Positions 54,647 to 63,036 are shown, counted from the first letter of the stretch. The stretch: 64,000 bases of DNA from Ww85 sp963745765 (GCA_963745765.1 CAVUYQ010000015.1:372001-436000), one strand, 5' to 3'. Program-made: numbers and translations. The notes: generated by a model from the letters alone, not told the origin.

Positions 54647-55198
54647 GTGAAAGTCATCGCGGTTCACCTAGATCGCTGCACCGGTTGCAAGACCTGTGAA
54701 TTATATTGTGCAACGGAACGGGGCAGTAATGGTAAAAACCTGCTCCAGGCAGTACAGGAAAAGCCTCTTCCTCAGGCACGGGTTAGGGTTGAAGGAAGCA
54801 ATGAGGTACCTGTTGCTATGCAGTGCCGGCAATGCCAGCAGGCTCCGTGTCTTGACTCCTGCCTGACGGGCGCATTGAGACGGGACGCGGAATCCGGTAC
54901 TGTTATTATCCGGGAAAACCTCTGCATCGGCTGCTGGACATGTACCCTGTTTTGCCCGTATGGGGTCATTTATCCCTGGCCGGAGCGGAAAATTGCGTTG
55001 AAATGCGACCGCTGCCTCTACATGGAGGTTCCGGTCTGTGTTGATGTCTGCCCGACGAAGGCACTGGAATTGGTCGATGTTGATAAGTACGAGGAGTTAT
55101 TAAAAAAGAGAAGGGCGGAAACCGCAGCAGATCTACAAGGCAGGGACGGACGTGACGGTACACTGTTGCTTGATTTAGTACAATTAGCCGGAAGCTGA
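54647..55198 (+). CDS. CooF-like electron transfer protein with four [4Fe-4S] sites
   Basis: A 183-residue poly-ferredoxin from GTG 54647 (AAGGGA 7 bases upstream; a TTG two codons earlier is less likely). Four cysteine groups: CTGCKTCELYC, CRQCQQAPCLDSC, CIGCWTCTLFC and CDRCLYMEVPVCVDVC. This is the pattern of CooF and related HycB/DmsB-type electron carriers, and the CODH-like gene follows 28 bases later. CooF carries electrons from CO dehydrogenase to a hydrogenase or reductase; here the partner appears to be the modified CODH-like protein and the flavoprotein downstream. The C-terminal 40 residues are charged and variable. Confidence 0.88.
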   Translation: MKVIAVHLDRCTGCKTCELYCATERGSNGKNLLQAVQEKPLPQARVRVEGSNEVPVAMQCRQCQQAPCLDSCLTGALRRDAESGTVIIRENLCIGCWTCTLFCPYGVIYPWPERKIALKCDRCLYMEVPVCVDVCPTKALELVDVDKYEELLKKRRAETAADLQGRDGRDGTLLLDLVQLAGS

Positions 55199-55226
55199 AC
55201 TTCGGGAAACCAGGAATTATTTTATC

Positions 55227-56705
55227 ATGGAAACAATTCATCTGAAAACGGTTGATCCTATCAGCCAGGAACTGCTTCGTTCCGCTTCTCAGCAGGGACT
55301 GGAATTGCCCTGGGAGCGTTTCGAGAAACTTCAGCCGCAGGACGGCTTTTTGCGTCTGGGCCTGAGTTGTCCTTTCGGCTGTATGCATGGGCCCTGCCGG
55401 ATTGATCCGTTTGGTCGCGGACCGGAGAAAGGCGTCTGCGGACTGGCACGTGAGGAAATGGTTGCAGGCCTTTTGCTTCGACTCTGCCTGCAGGGAACCA
55501 TGGAGGCGCTGGCCGGAGTCCCTTCCGGCAAAGGTCTCCCGGCCATCCGCTATTCCACCATACTGGGAGCAATGGTCAGTCAGGCGTTATCGACAAACGA
55601 TCAGCAGGAACTGTCGCTTGAAGATATTCTCAAAAGCACTCTCCTGCTGTCCCGGCCCTCAGCAACCTACCAGCAACTCCTTTCACAAGCACTTCGTCTC
55701 AGCCTTTTAACTCTGGGCTTCCAGGAACAGCGCGGACTGGCAACATCTGCTGCGTCATTGCCCTGTACGACGGGTTACGCAACGCTTACAGGCGGGGCGA
55801 TCCGTATCGGTCTCAGCGGCCAGCCCTCATCAGCGCTGCTGTCGGCACTTGGGCAGGAGGTGAAAGAGGTGTCAACGACCCCGGTGCAACTGGTTGCCCT
55901 GGGTGACTGGCTTGTGCTGGAAGAGCGGTTTTTGCCGATTGCCTGCACCTCCGGAGAGTCTGAACTGCTGCTCAGCAGCGGTGCGATTCACCTGCTGCTC
56001 GCCGGTGCGGGTACTGATCCCGGGTTGATACACCTTTGTGGAAAAATGAATATTCCTGTCGTCCCTGACGGGCAGGATGCTGATGTGGTGGAAATGATCG
56101 GGCGTGCCCGCCACTGTTTTTCCTCCCGCTCCCAGTCGGATCTGTTTACCGATGCTCCCCTGGTCGGTGAAAATCGGGTCCTGATGTCGGGCGGGAATCT
56201 GGCAAAGGTCAGCAAGTGGGATTTGAATGAACCTATCGCACTCATTGGTGGTTCTGACACTCCTCAGCTGTCGCTGGGAAATCTTCCGGTAGACCTTGCC
56301 CATGCTTTGTCGGAGAATGGCTGTCAGCTTGCCGGATGGGGAGATGCCGCCCTATGGGTGCTGAAGAAAAAAGCTTCAGCCGAAGAGGTTGACCTGCCGT
56401 TTCAGACACTTGATAACCAGCAGGGAGCCCTGCCTGCCGTTACGGGCCTGGCCGACGCCGGCAAGTTGGGCAGCCTGCAGGGTATCTGTTTTACCGGTAT
56501 GAAAAGTTGTCTTGAATTGACAGCGGCACTGGGCCTTGCCTCCATCGGTTGTCGAGTCAGTGTGGCGGTACCTCTCCCACTGCAGGGCAGCCGGACAGTC
56601 GCGGATGCGCTGTCTGCGCTCCTCCGGCAAAATGGCGGTCAGCTGCGCCATTTTGATCATCCGGCACAATCCCGGGAACTTCTGGAATGGTTTACCAATC
56701 CTTAG
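55227..56705 (+). CDS. CO-dehydrogenase-like protein lacking D-cluster and apparent C-cluster ligands
   Basis: A 492-residue homologue of the Ni-Fe CO dehydrogenase CooS (about 630). Residues 27-75 match the CooS N-terminus well (RFEKLQPQDGF, then GPCRIDPFGRGPEKGVCG). C48, C52, C57 and C71 give the B-cluster spacing with three instead of two residues between the first two. The two D-cluster cysteines are replaced (D39 and S47 by alignment). The region of the C-cluster His reads LSGQPSSALL instead of VHGH, and the GICCTGNE and VQC segments align with sequence lacking cysteine. No HMGSCVD motif is evident, though a C-terminal GS(R)TVADALSALL segment resembles the CooS end. CO oxidation is therefore unlikely. 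Alignments are by eye. It sits in an operon with a CooF-like ferredoxin and an FNOR-like flavoprotein, the usual companions of CooS. Confidence 0.82.
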   Translation: METIHLKTVDPISQELLRSASQQGLELPWERFEKLQPQDGFLRLGLSCPFGCMHGPCRIDPFGRGPEKGVCGLAREEMVAGLLLRLCLQGTMEALAGVPSGKGLPAIRYSTILGAMVSQALSTNDQQELSLEDILKSTLLLSRPSATYQQLLSQALRLSLLTLGFQEQRGLATSAASLPCTTGYATLTGGAIRIGLSGQPSSALLSALGQEVKEVSTTPVQLVALGDWLVLEERFLPIACTSGESELLLSSGAIHLLLAGAGTDPGLIHLCGKMNIPVVPDGQDADVVEMIGRARHCFSSRSQSDLFTDAPLVGENRVLMSGGNLAKVSKWDLNEPIALIGGSDTPQLSLGNLPVDLAHALSENGCQLAGWGDAALWVLKKKASAEEVDLPFQTLDNQQGALPAVTGLADAGKLGSLQGICFTGMKSCLELTAALGLASIGCRVSVAVPLPLQGSRTVADALSALLRQNGGQLRHFDHPAQSRELLEWFTNP

Positions 56706-56742
56706 CATTCCTACCCATGAAAGCGATTAATGGAGATAACCT

Positions 56743-58005
56743 GTGGATTGCGTAATTATCGGCGGCGGCGTTGCGGGTATGCGGGCCGTCATGAGTTTTC
56801 GCCGGCAGTGGCCGGATAAAACCGTCACCCTCATCGATACGGAAAAAGAGATCGGTTATTACCGTACCCTGTTGCCCCAGTTCATGAACCGGTCTCTGCC
56901 CGAGAATAAACTGTTCTTCTGGCAAACGCAGGATGATCCCCGGGTGAAAGTTATTTCCGGCGTGACGGTTGAATCCATCGATCGGCAGAACAGGACGCTT
57001 TTTCTGAGCAATAGGGAAAAAGTCCGTTACCGGCGCTTGCTCATTGCCTCGGGTGGCCGTCCGATTGTTCCGGCTATCTGTCTGGCAGGCGGCGGCAACG
57101 GCATCTATCCGGTACGAAGCTTGACGGTGGCGAGGGCTGCGCGGGACTGGCTGCCGGATCATCTCCAGGTCGTGATACTTGGCGGTGGGCTTGTCGGTGT
57201 CAAAACGGCAGCGCATCTCGCCGGCTATAATATTTCCGTCACCCTGATAGAAAAAGAAAATCAGCTTCTGCCCCAGGCCTTGTCGGCAGAAGCATCTGCC
57301 TTGGTCGAAACAGAACTGAGAGCGAAAAAGATCAGGCTGTTATTGGGCAGCACGGTTGAAGATATTAATCTCCATCAGGGCGCAATAAATGGTGTCCAGG
57401 TTAATGGCGAATGGGTACCCTGTCAGACGCTCTTTGTCGCAGCGGGGTCCGTTCCCGAGGTGGCATTCCTCAAAGATTCCGGTCTGCTCGAGGATGGTCG
57501 CCTGGAAGTGAGTGCTTCCCTGCAGACCAAAGATGAGAATATCTTTGCTGGCGGCGATGCGGTTACCATCGTTAATAACGGTTTGTTCACCCCCTGGACC
57601 TGGCCCCAGGCGATGGTGCAGGGCAGTCTGGCGGCAGCAAATCTATATGCGCCGTCCGTTTCGTCCCTTCGTAGCCTTTCCCGCGTCAACTGCATGAATC
57701 TAAACGGACTATCCTTTGCCGTCATCGGTATACCGGTTGCCGGTGCCAAGCGGAGCGTTTATTCAAGGCCGGAGGCAGGAATATTTCGGGAACTTTTTCA
57801 TGTTGATGGCAGGATTGTCGGCGGGGCGCTGCTTGGCGATATCTCAAATGCGGGAAGACTGCACTCGATGATGAATAGTGGTGAGCAGGCTGAAATCGAT
57901 TTCACCGAGTTGCTCAAACCACGGATAGACAGCTTTGCTTTGACGTCAGTGAGTTGTACCAAATATAACCGGCGGGCCACGATGCTGTTGTCCGAAGGAG
58001 CTTGA
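56743..58005 (+). CDS. FAD/NAD(P)-dependent oxidoreductase (CODH-associated FNOR type)
   Basis: A 420-residue two-nucleotide flavoprotein. CVIIGGGVAGMRAVMSFRRQ is the FAD motif at residues 3-22. VVILGGGLVGVKTAAHLAGY at about residue 145 is the NAD(P) motif, and IFAGGDAVTI at about residue 266 the second FAD motif. No redox-active CxxC pair is present, so it is not a thioredoxin-reductase or lipoamide type. Start GTG 56743 with GGAGATAACC upstream. It lies 38 bases after the CODH-like gene and 3 bases before the next gene. Proteins of this kind beside CooS-CooF move electrons between the ferredoxin and NAD(H). Here it likely connects the modified CODH-like complex to NAD(H). Confidence 0.87.
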   Translation: MDCVIIGGGVAGMRAVMSFRRQWPDKTVTLIDTEKEIGYYRTLLPQFMNRSLPENKLFFWQTQDDPRVKVISGVTVESIDRQNRTLFLSNREKVRYRRLLIASGGRPIVPAICLAGGGNGIYPVRSLTVARAARDWLPDHLQVVILGGGLVGVKTAAHLAGYNISVTLIEKENQLLPQALSAEASALVETELRAKKIRLLLGSTVEDINLHQGAINGVQVNGEWVPCQTLFVAAGSVPEVAFLKDSGLLEDGRLEVSASLQTKDENIFAGGDAVTIVNNGLFTPWTWPQAMVQGSLAAANLYAPSVSSLRSLSRVNCMNLNGLSFAVIGIPVAGAKRSVYSRPEAGIFRELFHVDGRIVGGALLGDISNAGRLHSMMNSGEQAEIDFTELLKPRIDSFALTSVSCTKYNRRATMLLSEGA

Positions 58006-58008
58006 GAG

Positions 58009-58734
58009 ATGATTGTTTTTAAAGAGGTCTGTGTGGGGTGTGGCCGATGCCAGCCCTATTGTCCTGCCGGGGCGATTTATTTTGAAGATTGCAAAAGCAC
58101 GGTGGATCAGGACCGCTGTTATGAGTGCGGGACCTGTCTTCGCAGTGACATCTGTCCGGTCGATGCGCTGCGGGAGCCGCCGAACGTTTATGAGTATCCC
58201 CGGGCGCTCCGCAAGTATTTCAGCGATCCTACCTCGACGCATGCGGTGACCGGTATCCAGGGGCGGGGTACGGAAGAATCGAAAACAAATGATGTCACCC
58301 TGCGCTGCGGTCCTGGAGAGGTGGGCATTGCCATTGAGATTGGCCGGCCGACGCTTGGCATGGGACTCAGGGACATCCAGAAGATAACCCGTGCTCTGGC
58401 CCGAAACGGAATTCACGACATTGAACCGAACAATCCCATTAATTCCATGATCCTTGACCCCCTGACCGGTGATCTGAAACCGGAACTGCTTGATGAGCGG
58501 GTTCTCAGCGCCATCATTGAAATGCAGGTCAAAAAAGAGAGACTGCCGGATATTTTACAAACCATCAGGCAGGTAATTCCGGAACTGGACAGCGTCTTCA
58601 CGCTGGATGTGGCCACACTGCTCGAACCGGGTCTGACCATTCCTGCCGACATACTGGCAGCCATTGAAGCAGAAGGGTTTTCATGGCGGCCGAATGCGAA
58701 GATAAATATGGGGCTTGGCCGGGTCACCGAATAG
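58009..58734 (+). CDS. Two-[4Fe-4S] protein with uncharacterised C-terminal domain, module A copy 1
   Basis: A 241-residue protein. Two ferredoxin motifs at the N-terminus: CVGCGRCQPYCPAGAI at about residues 7-22 and CYECGTCLRSDICPVDAL at about residues 39-56. A domain of about 170 residues follows that I do not recognise, marked by GIQGRGTEESKTNDVTLRCG and the glycine-rich IEIGRPTLGMGLRDI. ATG 58009 lies 3 bases after the flavoprotein stop (GAG ribosome site inside it). The next gene starts nine bases after the stop, and a second copy of this gene follows at 59470. The role is unknown; it likely passes electrons within the complex formed by the neighbours. Confidence 0.78.
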   Translation: MIVFKEVCVGCGRCQPYCPAGAIYFEDCKSTVDQDRCYECGTCLRSDICPVDALREPPNVYEYPRALRKYFSDPTSTHAVTGIQGRGTEESKTNDVTLRCGPGEVGIAIEIGRPTLGMGLRDIQKITRALARNGIHDIEPNNPINSMILDPLTGDLKPELLDERVLSAIIEMQVKKERLPDILQTIRQVIPELDSVFTLDVATLLEPGLTIPADILAAIEAEGFSWRPNAKINMGLGRVTE

Positions 58735-58743
58735 GAAACGACT

Positions 58744-59391
58744 ATGACACACAGTTTACATCGCGAAGGGACAATCGAATCTCTCGAAAAGGATTACGCT
58801 GTTTTTATCTATCCTGCCCGAGGTTACAATTATAAGGGGTGTGCGCCAAAGGTCCGGCATCTGGTGGAGATCGTCTATCAGGTGGGACCTGTCAATATGA
58901 TTGCCACGACCCTCAGGAAGAACATGTACAGTGGTGTTCAGCCGGAAGAAGTGCTGGATTCCATCGCCGAAGGGTGCCGGGTTTTCACGGTATTCAACAG
59001 CCGGGAAAAGATCAAGGCACTCTTGAGTGCTTTCAAGGAAGCTGATGAGGGCATCTCTGTCGTGGTCAGCGGCCTGATTGACCGGGTTCGCGATATTGCA
59101 GCCGAAGTTGGCCTTGATCCCCATACCATTAATTTGTCGCTGGGCATTCATGGGGGAACCGAGAACCTGCCGCCTGACGAGATTCGCCAGTTCACCACGA
59201 TGTGTGGACATGCCATGGTCTCCCCGAAGCTGGTCGAGGATGTTGTGCGCAGGGTAAAGACCGGCAAAATTGATAGCTGGGAGGGGAGCTGGGTCCTGGC
59301 CAAACCATGCGCCTGCGGTATCTATAATCCCCATCGTTCCCAGGAACTGCTTGATGATTTATCGCCGCTTTATACTGTTGCGCGCTGGTGA
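58744..59391 (+). CDS. Uncharacterised protein with conserved C-terminal cysteines, module B copy 1
   Basis: A 215-residue soluble protein starting MTHSLHREGTIESLEKDYAV. No known domain is recognised. Conserved with its copy at 60216 are TMCGHxM (Cys154), the sequence VVRRVKTGK and KPCACGIYNPHR (Cys189 and Cys191). Three such cysteines plus His could hold a metal or cluster or form an active-site sulfhydryl, but this is inference. It follows the module A protein and is co-transcribed with it. The pair occurs twice in a row, which makes a functional link between A and B very likely. Confidence 0.72.
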   Translation: MTHSLHREGTIESLEKDYAVFIYPARGYNYKGCAPKVRHLVEIVYQVGPVNMIATTLRKNMYSGVQPEEVLDSIAEGCRVFTVFNSREKIKALLSAFKEADEGISVVVSGLIDRVRDIAAEVGLDPHTINLSLGIHGGTENLPPDEIRQFTTMCGHAMVSPKLVEDVVRRVKTGKIDSWEGSWVLAKPCACGIYNPHRSQELLDDLSPLYTVARW

Positions 59392-59469
59392 TAGCTAAAA
59401 AGGGAAAGGTTAGTGCTGAACTGCCATGGTTCAGCTTTGGACTCAATAATTCAGAAAAAAGGTAGGAAG

Positions 59470-60198
59470 ATGCCAGCTATTGACAAGGAGCTATGTACCG
59501 GTTGTCGGACCTGTCAGACCTATTGCACGGTGGATGCGATTCTCTTTGAAAACAAAAAGTGTTATATCGAACCGGATTTGTGCACCGAATGTTATGTCTG
59601 TCTACGCATGAAAGTCTGTCCTGAAAATGCCATATTTGCCGAAGATCTCGTTGGCTTTTACAAGCAGTTCCAGCATGTTATCAGTGACCCGGTGGAAAAC
59701 CACGGTGTTACCGGAGTGACCGGCAGAGGAACCGAGGAGGTCAAGACCAATGACGTCTCGGGCCGTGTGAAAAAAGGCTACGTCGGCTTTTCCGTCGACA
59801 TGGGCCGGCCCGGAATGGGCGTCTATCTCAGGGACGCCGAAAAGGTGGCCATGGCCATGGCCTCTGCAGGCTTCATGCTTGCCCCCCAGGAAGAATCTCC
59901 GCTGGCGGCGCTGATGCCTGATAATCGAACGGGAAAGCTGGTGGATGAGTGTCATGATTACCGGCTGCTCTCGGTGATCATTGAAGGTCGCTGTGAGCTT
60001 AAAAAAGCCAAGGATGTGCTGCGTGCACTCCAGAAGGTCGAGAAAGAGATAGACACCGTTTTCTCATTGGGACTGATCAGCCGAGTAGATGAAAACGGGC
60101 ACTGCGAAGCCCTCGAATATTTGGATGAACTGGGAATTCCCCGCCCCCATCGCGGCAAAGTAAACCCGGGTCTGGGAAAACCTTTAGCAATAGATTAG
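59470..60198 (+). CDS. Two-[4Fe-4S] protein with uncharacterised C-terminal domain, module A copy 2
   Basis: A 242-residue paralogue of the protein at 58009. ATG 59470 has GGTAGGAAG upstream; the longer open frame from 59413 is not needed. Iron-sulfur motifs: CTGCRTCQTYCTVDAI (Thr in place of Pro after the last Cys) and CTECYVCLRMKVCPENAI. The following domain has GVTGRGTEEVKTNDVSGRVK and VDMGRPGMGVYLRDAEKVA, the same marks as copy 1. It is spaced 78 bases after copy 1 of gene B and 18 bases before copy 2 of gene B. The two A copies differ enough to suggest specialised roles, not a recent duplication. Confidence 0.78.
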   Translation: MPAIDKELCTGCRTCQTYCTVDAILFENKKCYIEPDLCTECYVCLRMKVCPENAIFAEDLVGFYKQFQHVISDPVENHGVTGVTGRGTEEVKTNDVSGRVKKGYVGFSVDMGRPGMGVYLRDAEKVAMAMASAGFMLAPQEESPLAALMPDNRTGKLVDECHDYRLLSVIIEGRCELKKAKDVLRALQKVEKEIDTVFSLGLISRVDENGHCEALEYLDELGIPRPHRGKVNPGLGKPLAID

Positions 60199-60215
60199 CC
60201 CTCAGGAGAGAGAAG

Positions 60216-60860
60216 ATGACACATTCACTACATCGTTCGGGCGATATAGACTCACAGAAGACGGATTATGTCTGGTTCATGTACCAGACCAAGGGTATCA
60301 ATGATGTTGATATCAAACCGAAAGCACTTGAATTTATAGCCGTTGCCGAAGCAGTAGGATCGGAAAACTGGGGAGATGTAAAAACCGGACCAAAACTCAA
60401 GTATCCCATCGAGGAGATAAAGGATAATCTGTCCGATAAATCCCGTATTCGGGGCATATTCACCAAAAAAGAACAGGTCGTCGATTTCCTGAAACAGATC
60501 AAGGAAAAGGACCTGGGAATGTCGGTCATTATCACCGGTGTTTTATCCGAAGTCATTCCGGCCTGTAAAGAAGCGGGCGTGACGCCGCACTCGATCAATT
60601 ATTCGTTAGGGGTCTGGGGAAAAAAAGATAATCTGCCCAGCGAGACGACGCTTTCGATTACGACCATGTGCGGTCATCACATGATTCCCCCCAAGTTTGT
60701 TGACCATGTGGTGAAACGGGTGAAGAAAGGGAAATTGACACCGGAAGAGGGAGCCAAAAAATTGGCTGAGTTCTGTTATTGCGGAATTTTCAATCATGTC
60801 AGGTGCGCCGATATCATCAGGGACACCACGGCGGAAAGTATAAAGGTTTCAGAGAAATAA
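60216..60860 (+). CDS. Uncharacterised protein with conserved C-terminal cysteines, module B copy 2
   Basis: A 214-residue paralogue of the protein at 58744, starting MTHSLHRSGDIDSQKTDYVW. It retains TMCGHHM (Cys152) and EFCYCGIFNHVR (Cys187 and Cys189), the same spacing as copy 1, so these residues are the family core. No membrane segment or signal peptide. ATG 60216 has a GGAGAGAG ribosome site. It is followed 48 bases later by a dehydrogenase. Function unknown; see findings. Confidence 0.72.
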   Translation: MTHSLHRSGDIDSQKTDYVWFMYQTKGINDVDIKPKALEFIAVAEAVGSENWGDVKTGPKLKYPIEEIKDNLSDKSRIRGIFTKKEQVVDFLKQIKEKDLGMSVIITGVLSEVIPACKEAGVTPHSINYSLGVWGKKDNLPSETTLSITTMCGHHMIPPKFVDHVVKRVKKGKLTPEEGAKKLAEFCYCGIFNHVRCADIIRDTTAESIKVSEK

Positions 60861-60907
60861 CAGCGCTTGTCTCAAATGCTACCCGGATTGCTGACAGGGA
60901 GAGAAGG

Positions 60908-61789
60908 ATGAGAGTCGGATTTATTGGTTTTGGCGGTGCCGCCTATGGTTTGACCAAGGGATTGAAAGAGGCCGGCCTGGAGGAGGTCTGTTTCTTCGAT
61001 TCTCTCTGGGATACGTCCCCGAATGGCGAAATAATCCGCAGGCATGCAGCTGAAACCGGTGCTGTTTTACAGCAAAGTTTCGATGCTTTGATTAAACAGG
61101 CTGACATCATTATTTCCTGCGTCACCGGCGCCGTCGCCCTGGCGGTTGCCGAGCAGGCGGCTCCGTTCCTGGAATCCCGCCATTTATTTGTCGATGTGAA
61201 CACCGCGTCTCCCCGCGTTATGCAAGCCGTTGGTGAGGCTGTTCAGCAAAGCGGTGCCGCCTTTGCCGACGTGGCCATGCTGGGCGGCATTCCGGCGTTT
61301 CTGCATCGGGTTCCATGCCTGGCATCCGGCAATGGTGCTCATCGATTTAAAACCGCGATGCAGCCGTATGGCATGGACATTACCTGCATTGGCGAAATAC
61401 CCGGGCAGGCTTCGGCAATAAAGATGTTTCGGAGTGTTTTCATGAAGGGCTTCCTGGCCTTGTTACTGGAAATGTTGAGTGGAACACATCGCTACCAGGT
61501 GGATTCGCTCGTTCTCGATTCCATTGCCAAGACAATGGAGAAAAATGATTTTCTGGAAACGGTTCGTCTGCAGATGACCAAAGGAGTGATAAATGCCGGA
61601 CGGATGTCACATGAAATGGAGGCGGTGGTCGATACCTTTACGGAAATGGGGCTGCCAGCCGTCATGGCTGAAGCAACGCGGGAAAAACTGCAGTGGTGCA
61701 GCCGCATGAATCTCGCTGAGCACTTTGCCGGTGAAATGCCGGGGGCACTTGATGAGGTACTTGCTGCCATGGAAGAAAAGAGTCGATAA
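60908..61789 (+). CDS. NAD(P)-binding 6-phosphogluconate-dehydrogenase-like protein (DUF1932 type)
   Basis: A 293-residue dehydrogenase. ATG 60908 (AGGGAGAGAAGG upstream) is preferred over the open frame from 60779, which lies inside the preceding gene. The Rossmann motif MRVGFIGFGGAAYGLTKGL is at the start, then NTASPRVMQAV with the catalytic-region sequence, and a helical C-terminal domain (DUF1932) with KMFRSVFMKGFLALLLEML, where the conserved Lys of the 6PGDH/beta-hydroxyacid family is expected. It would oxidise or reduce a hydroxy acid or keto acid. It is part of the same run as the Fe-S modules and the DapA-like gene, consistent with a carboxylate pathway. Confidence 0.8.
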   Translation: MRVGFIGFGGAAYGLTKGLKEAGLEEVCFFDSLWDTSPNGEIIRRHAAETGAVLQQSFDALIKQADIIISCVTGAVALAVAEQAAPFLESRHLFVDVNTASPRVMQAVGEAVQQSGAAFADVAMLGGIPAFLHRVPCLASGNGAHRFKTAMQPYGMDITCIGEIPGQASAIKMFRSVFMKGFLALLLEMLSGTHRYQVDSLVLDSIAKTMEKNDFLETVRLQMTKGVINAGRMSHEMEAVVDTFTEMGLPAVMAEATREKLQWCSRMNLAEHFAGEMPGALDEVLAAMEEKSR

Positions 61790-61975
61790 CACGACAGATA
61801 TGATTTAGAATAGGATCTTAACTCTTGTAAACGATACCTATATCCAGGGTCTATCTGCTAAGAGAAATTTTATGAGCAACGAGTGTTTCAGCTTCCACGG
61901 AAACATTTTGTGCAGGGTGCTGTAAATTCTTCAGGACCTATCTATCAGTTAACTTCGTATTAAGGACACAACTCC

Positions 61976-62887
61976 ATGAACAAGAAGAAGATGACGGGTG
62001 TAATGACCCCGATATTAACGCCATTCAATGACGATCTCAGTTTTGCTCCTGATTTGTACCTCAGCCATGCGAAATGGCTGCTTGCCGAAGGAATTCACTT
62101 TATTTCACCCTTCGGCACCACCGGCGAGGCGTTGAGCATGACGGTGCCGGAACGATTGGCGGCAGTTGACACGCTCGTTGAAGGAGGCATTGACCCGGCG
62201 GTCCTGATGCCTGGAACAGGTCTCTGCAACCTTGAAGACACGGTGACACTCTGCCGTCATGCCCTTGAACGGGGCTGCGCTGCGGTGATGACCCTGCCTC
62301 CGTTCTTCTATAAGAATGCCAGTGATGATGGACTCTATGCCTATTTCACCCGGCTTATTGAAACGGTAAATTCCCCTGCCCTCAGGATCTGCATGTACCA
62401 TATCCCGCCCATGGCGGGTATCGGCTTCACTCCAGCGCTGGCAGGCCGTCTGGCGACGGATTTTCCTGATGTCTTTGTCGCCTACAAGGACAGTTCCGGA
62501 AACTTTGAGAATACCAAGGCGGTTATCGCTGCAGCCCCGGATATCGCCGTTTTTCCTGGATCGGAACATTTTCTCAAGGAGGGGCTGGAGTGTGGTGGGA
62601 TGGGCTGTATCTCTGCTACCTGCAATGTTAATCCAGCCGGTATCCGTTCTGTGTATGATGTCGGTGTCGGGGCAAAATCAGATAACCTTGAGCAGATCAA
62701 CAACGAGATGGTGGCATTCAGGAAGAAAGTCGAAGGATATGGACCAATTCCCGCCATGAAAGGAATGCTTGCGGTAAAACGCAATGATCCTCGCTGGCGC
62801 AACGTCCGGCCGCCGATCATGCCCGCCAGTCCCGCAAGTACTGAGAGCCTGCTTCAGGCCCTCGGGGACGCACTCGGTTCCCTGTAG
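61976..62887 (+). CDS. Dihydrodipicolinate synthase-family lyase/aldolase
   Basis: A 303-residue DapA/NanA-type Schiff-base enzyme. Motifs are GVMTPILTPFNDDL, FISPFGTTGEALSM (the GTTGE substrate-carboxylate loop), the catalytic Tyr in ICMYHIPPMAG and the Schiff-base Lys in VAYKDSSGNF. ATG 61976 is preceded by an AAGGACACAA site. Family members condense or cleave pyruvate and aldehydes, or dehydrate keto-deoxy-aldarates. In this setting keto-deoxy-sugar acid breakdown is more likely than lysine synthesis. It is the last gene of the run and is followed by a strong hairpin. Confidence 0.87.
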   Translation: MNKKKMTGVMTPILTPFNDDLSFAPDLYLSHAKWLLAEGIHFISPFGTTGEALSMTVPERLAAVDTLVEGGIDPAVLMPGTGLCNLEDTVTLCRHALERGCAAVMTLPPFFYKNASDDGLYAYFTRLIETVNSPALRICMYHIPPMAGIGFTPALAGRLATDFPDVFVAYKDSSGNFENTKAVIAAAPDIAVFPGSEHFLKEGLECGGMGCISATCNVNPAGIRSVYDVGVGAKSDNLEQINNEMVAFRKKVEGYGPIPAMKGMLAVKRNDPRWRNVRPPIMPASPASTESLLQALGDALGSL

Positions 62888-62953
62888 ACATCTGCGGCTG
62901 ATTGTTTATTACCCGGGAACCAGGTTGATCAACTGGGCCGGGTGGTCAGCATG

Positions 62954-63013
62954 AATAACACGAAAAAGGCCCCTGTTGCTTGGAAGAGCAACAGGGGCCT
63001 TTTTCGTGTTATT
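62954..63013. terminator. Bidirectional terminator with 27-base perfect stem
   Basis: The arms at 62954-62980 and 62987-63013 are perfectly complementary, with a six-base TGGAAG loop. A GC-rich core is flanked by runs of A on one side and T on the other, so it works for both strands. It separates the DapA-like gene from the convergent small gene at 63037. Confidence 0.92.
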
Positions 63014-63036
63014 GTTTATCCTGGCACTGTCTGGGG

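Noticed and set aside
54647..56705. CooF-CODH region considered as a working CO oxidation system
   Set aside because: The CODH-like protein lacks the D-cluster cysteines and apparently the C-cluster ligands, and is about 140 residues short, so CO oxidation is not supported.
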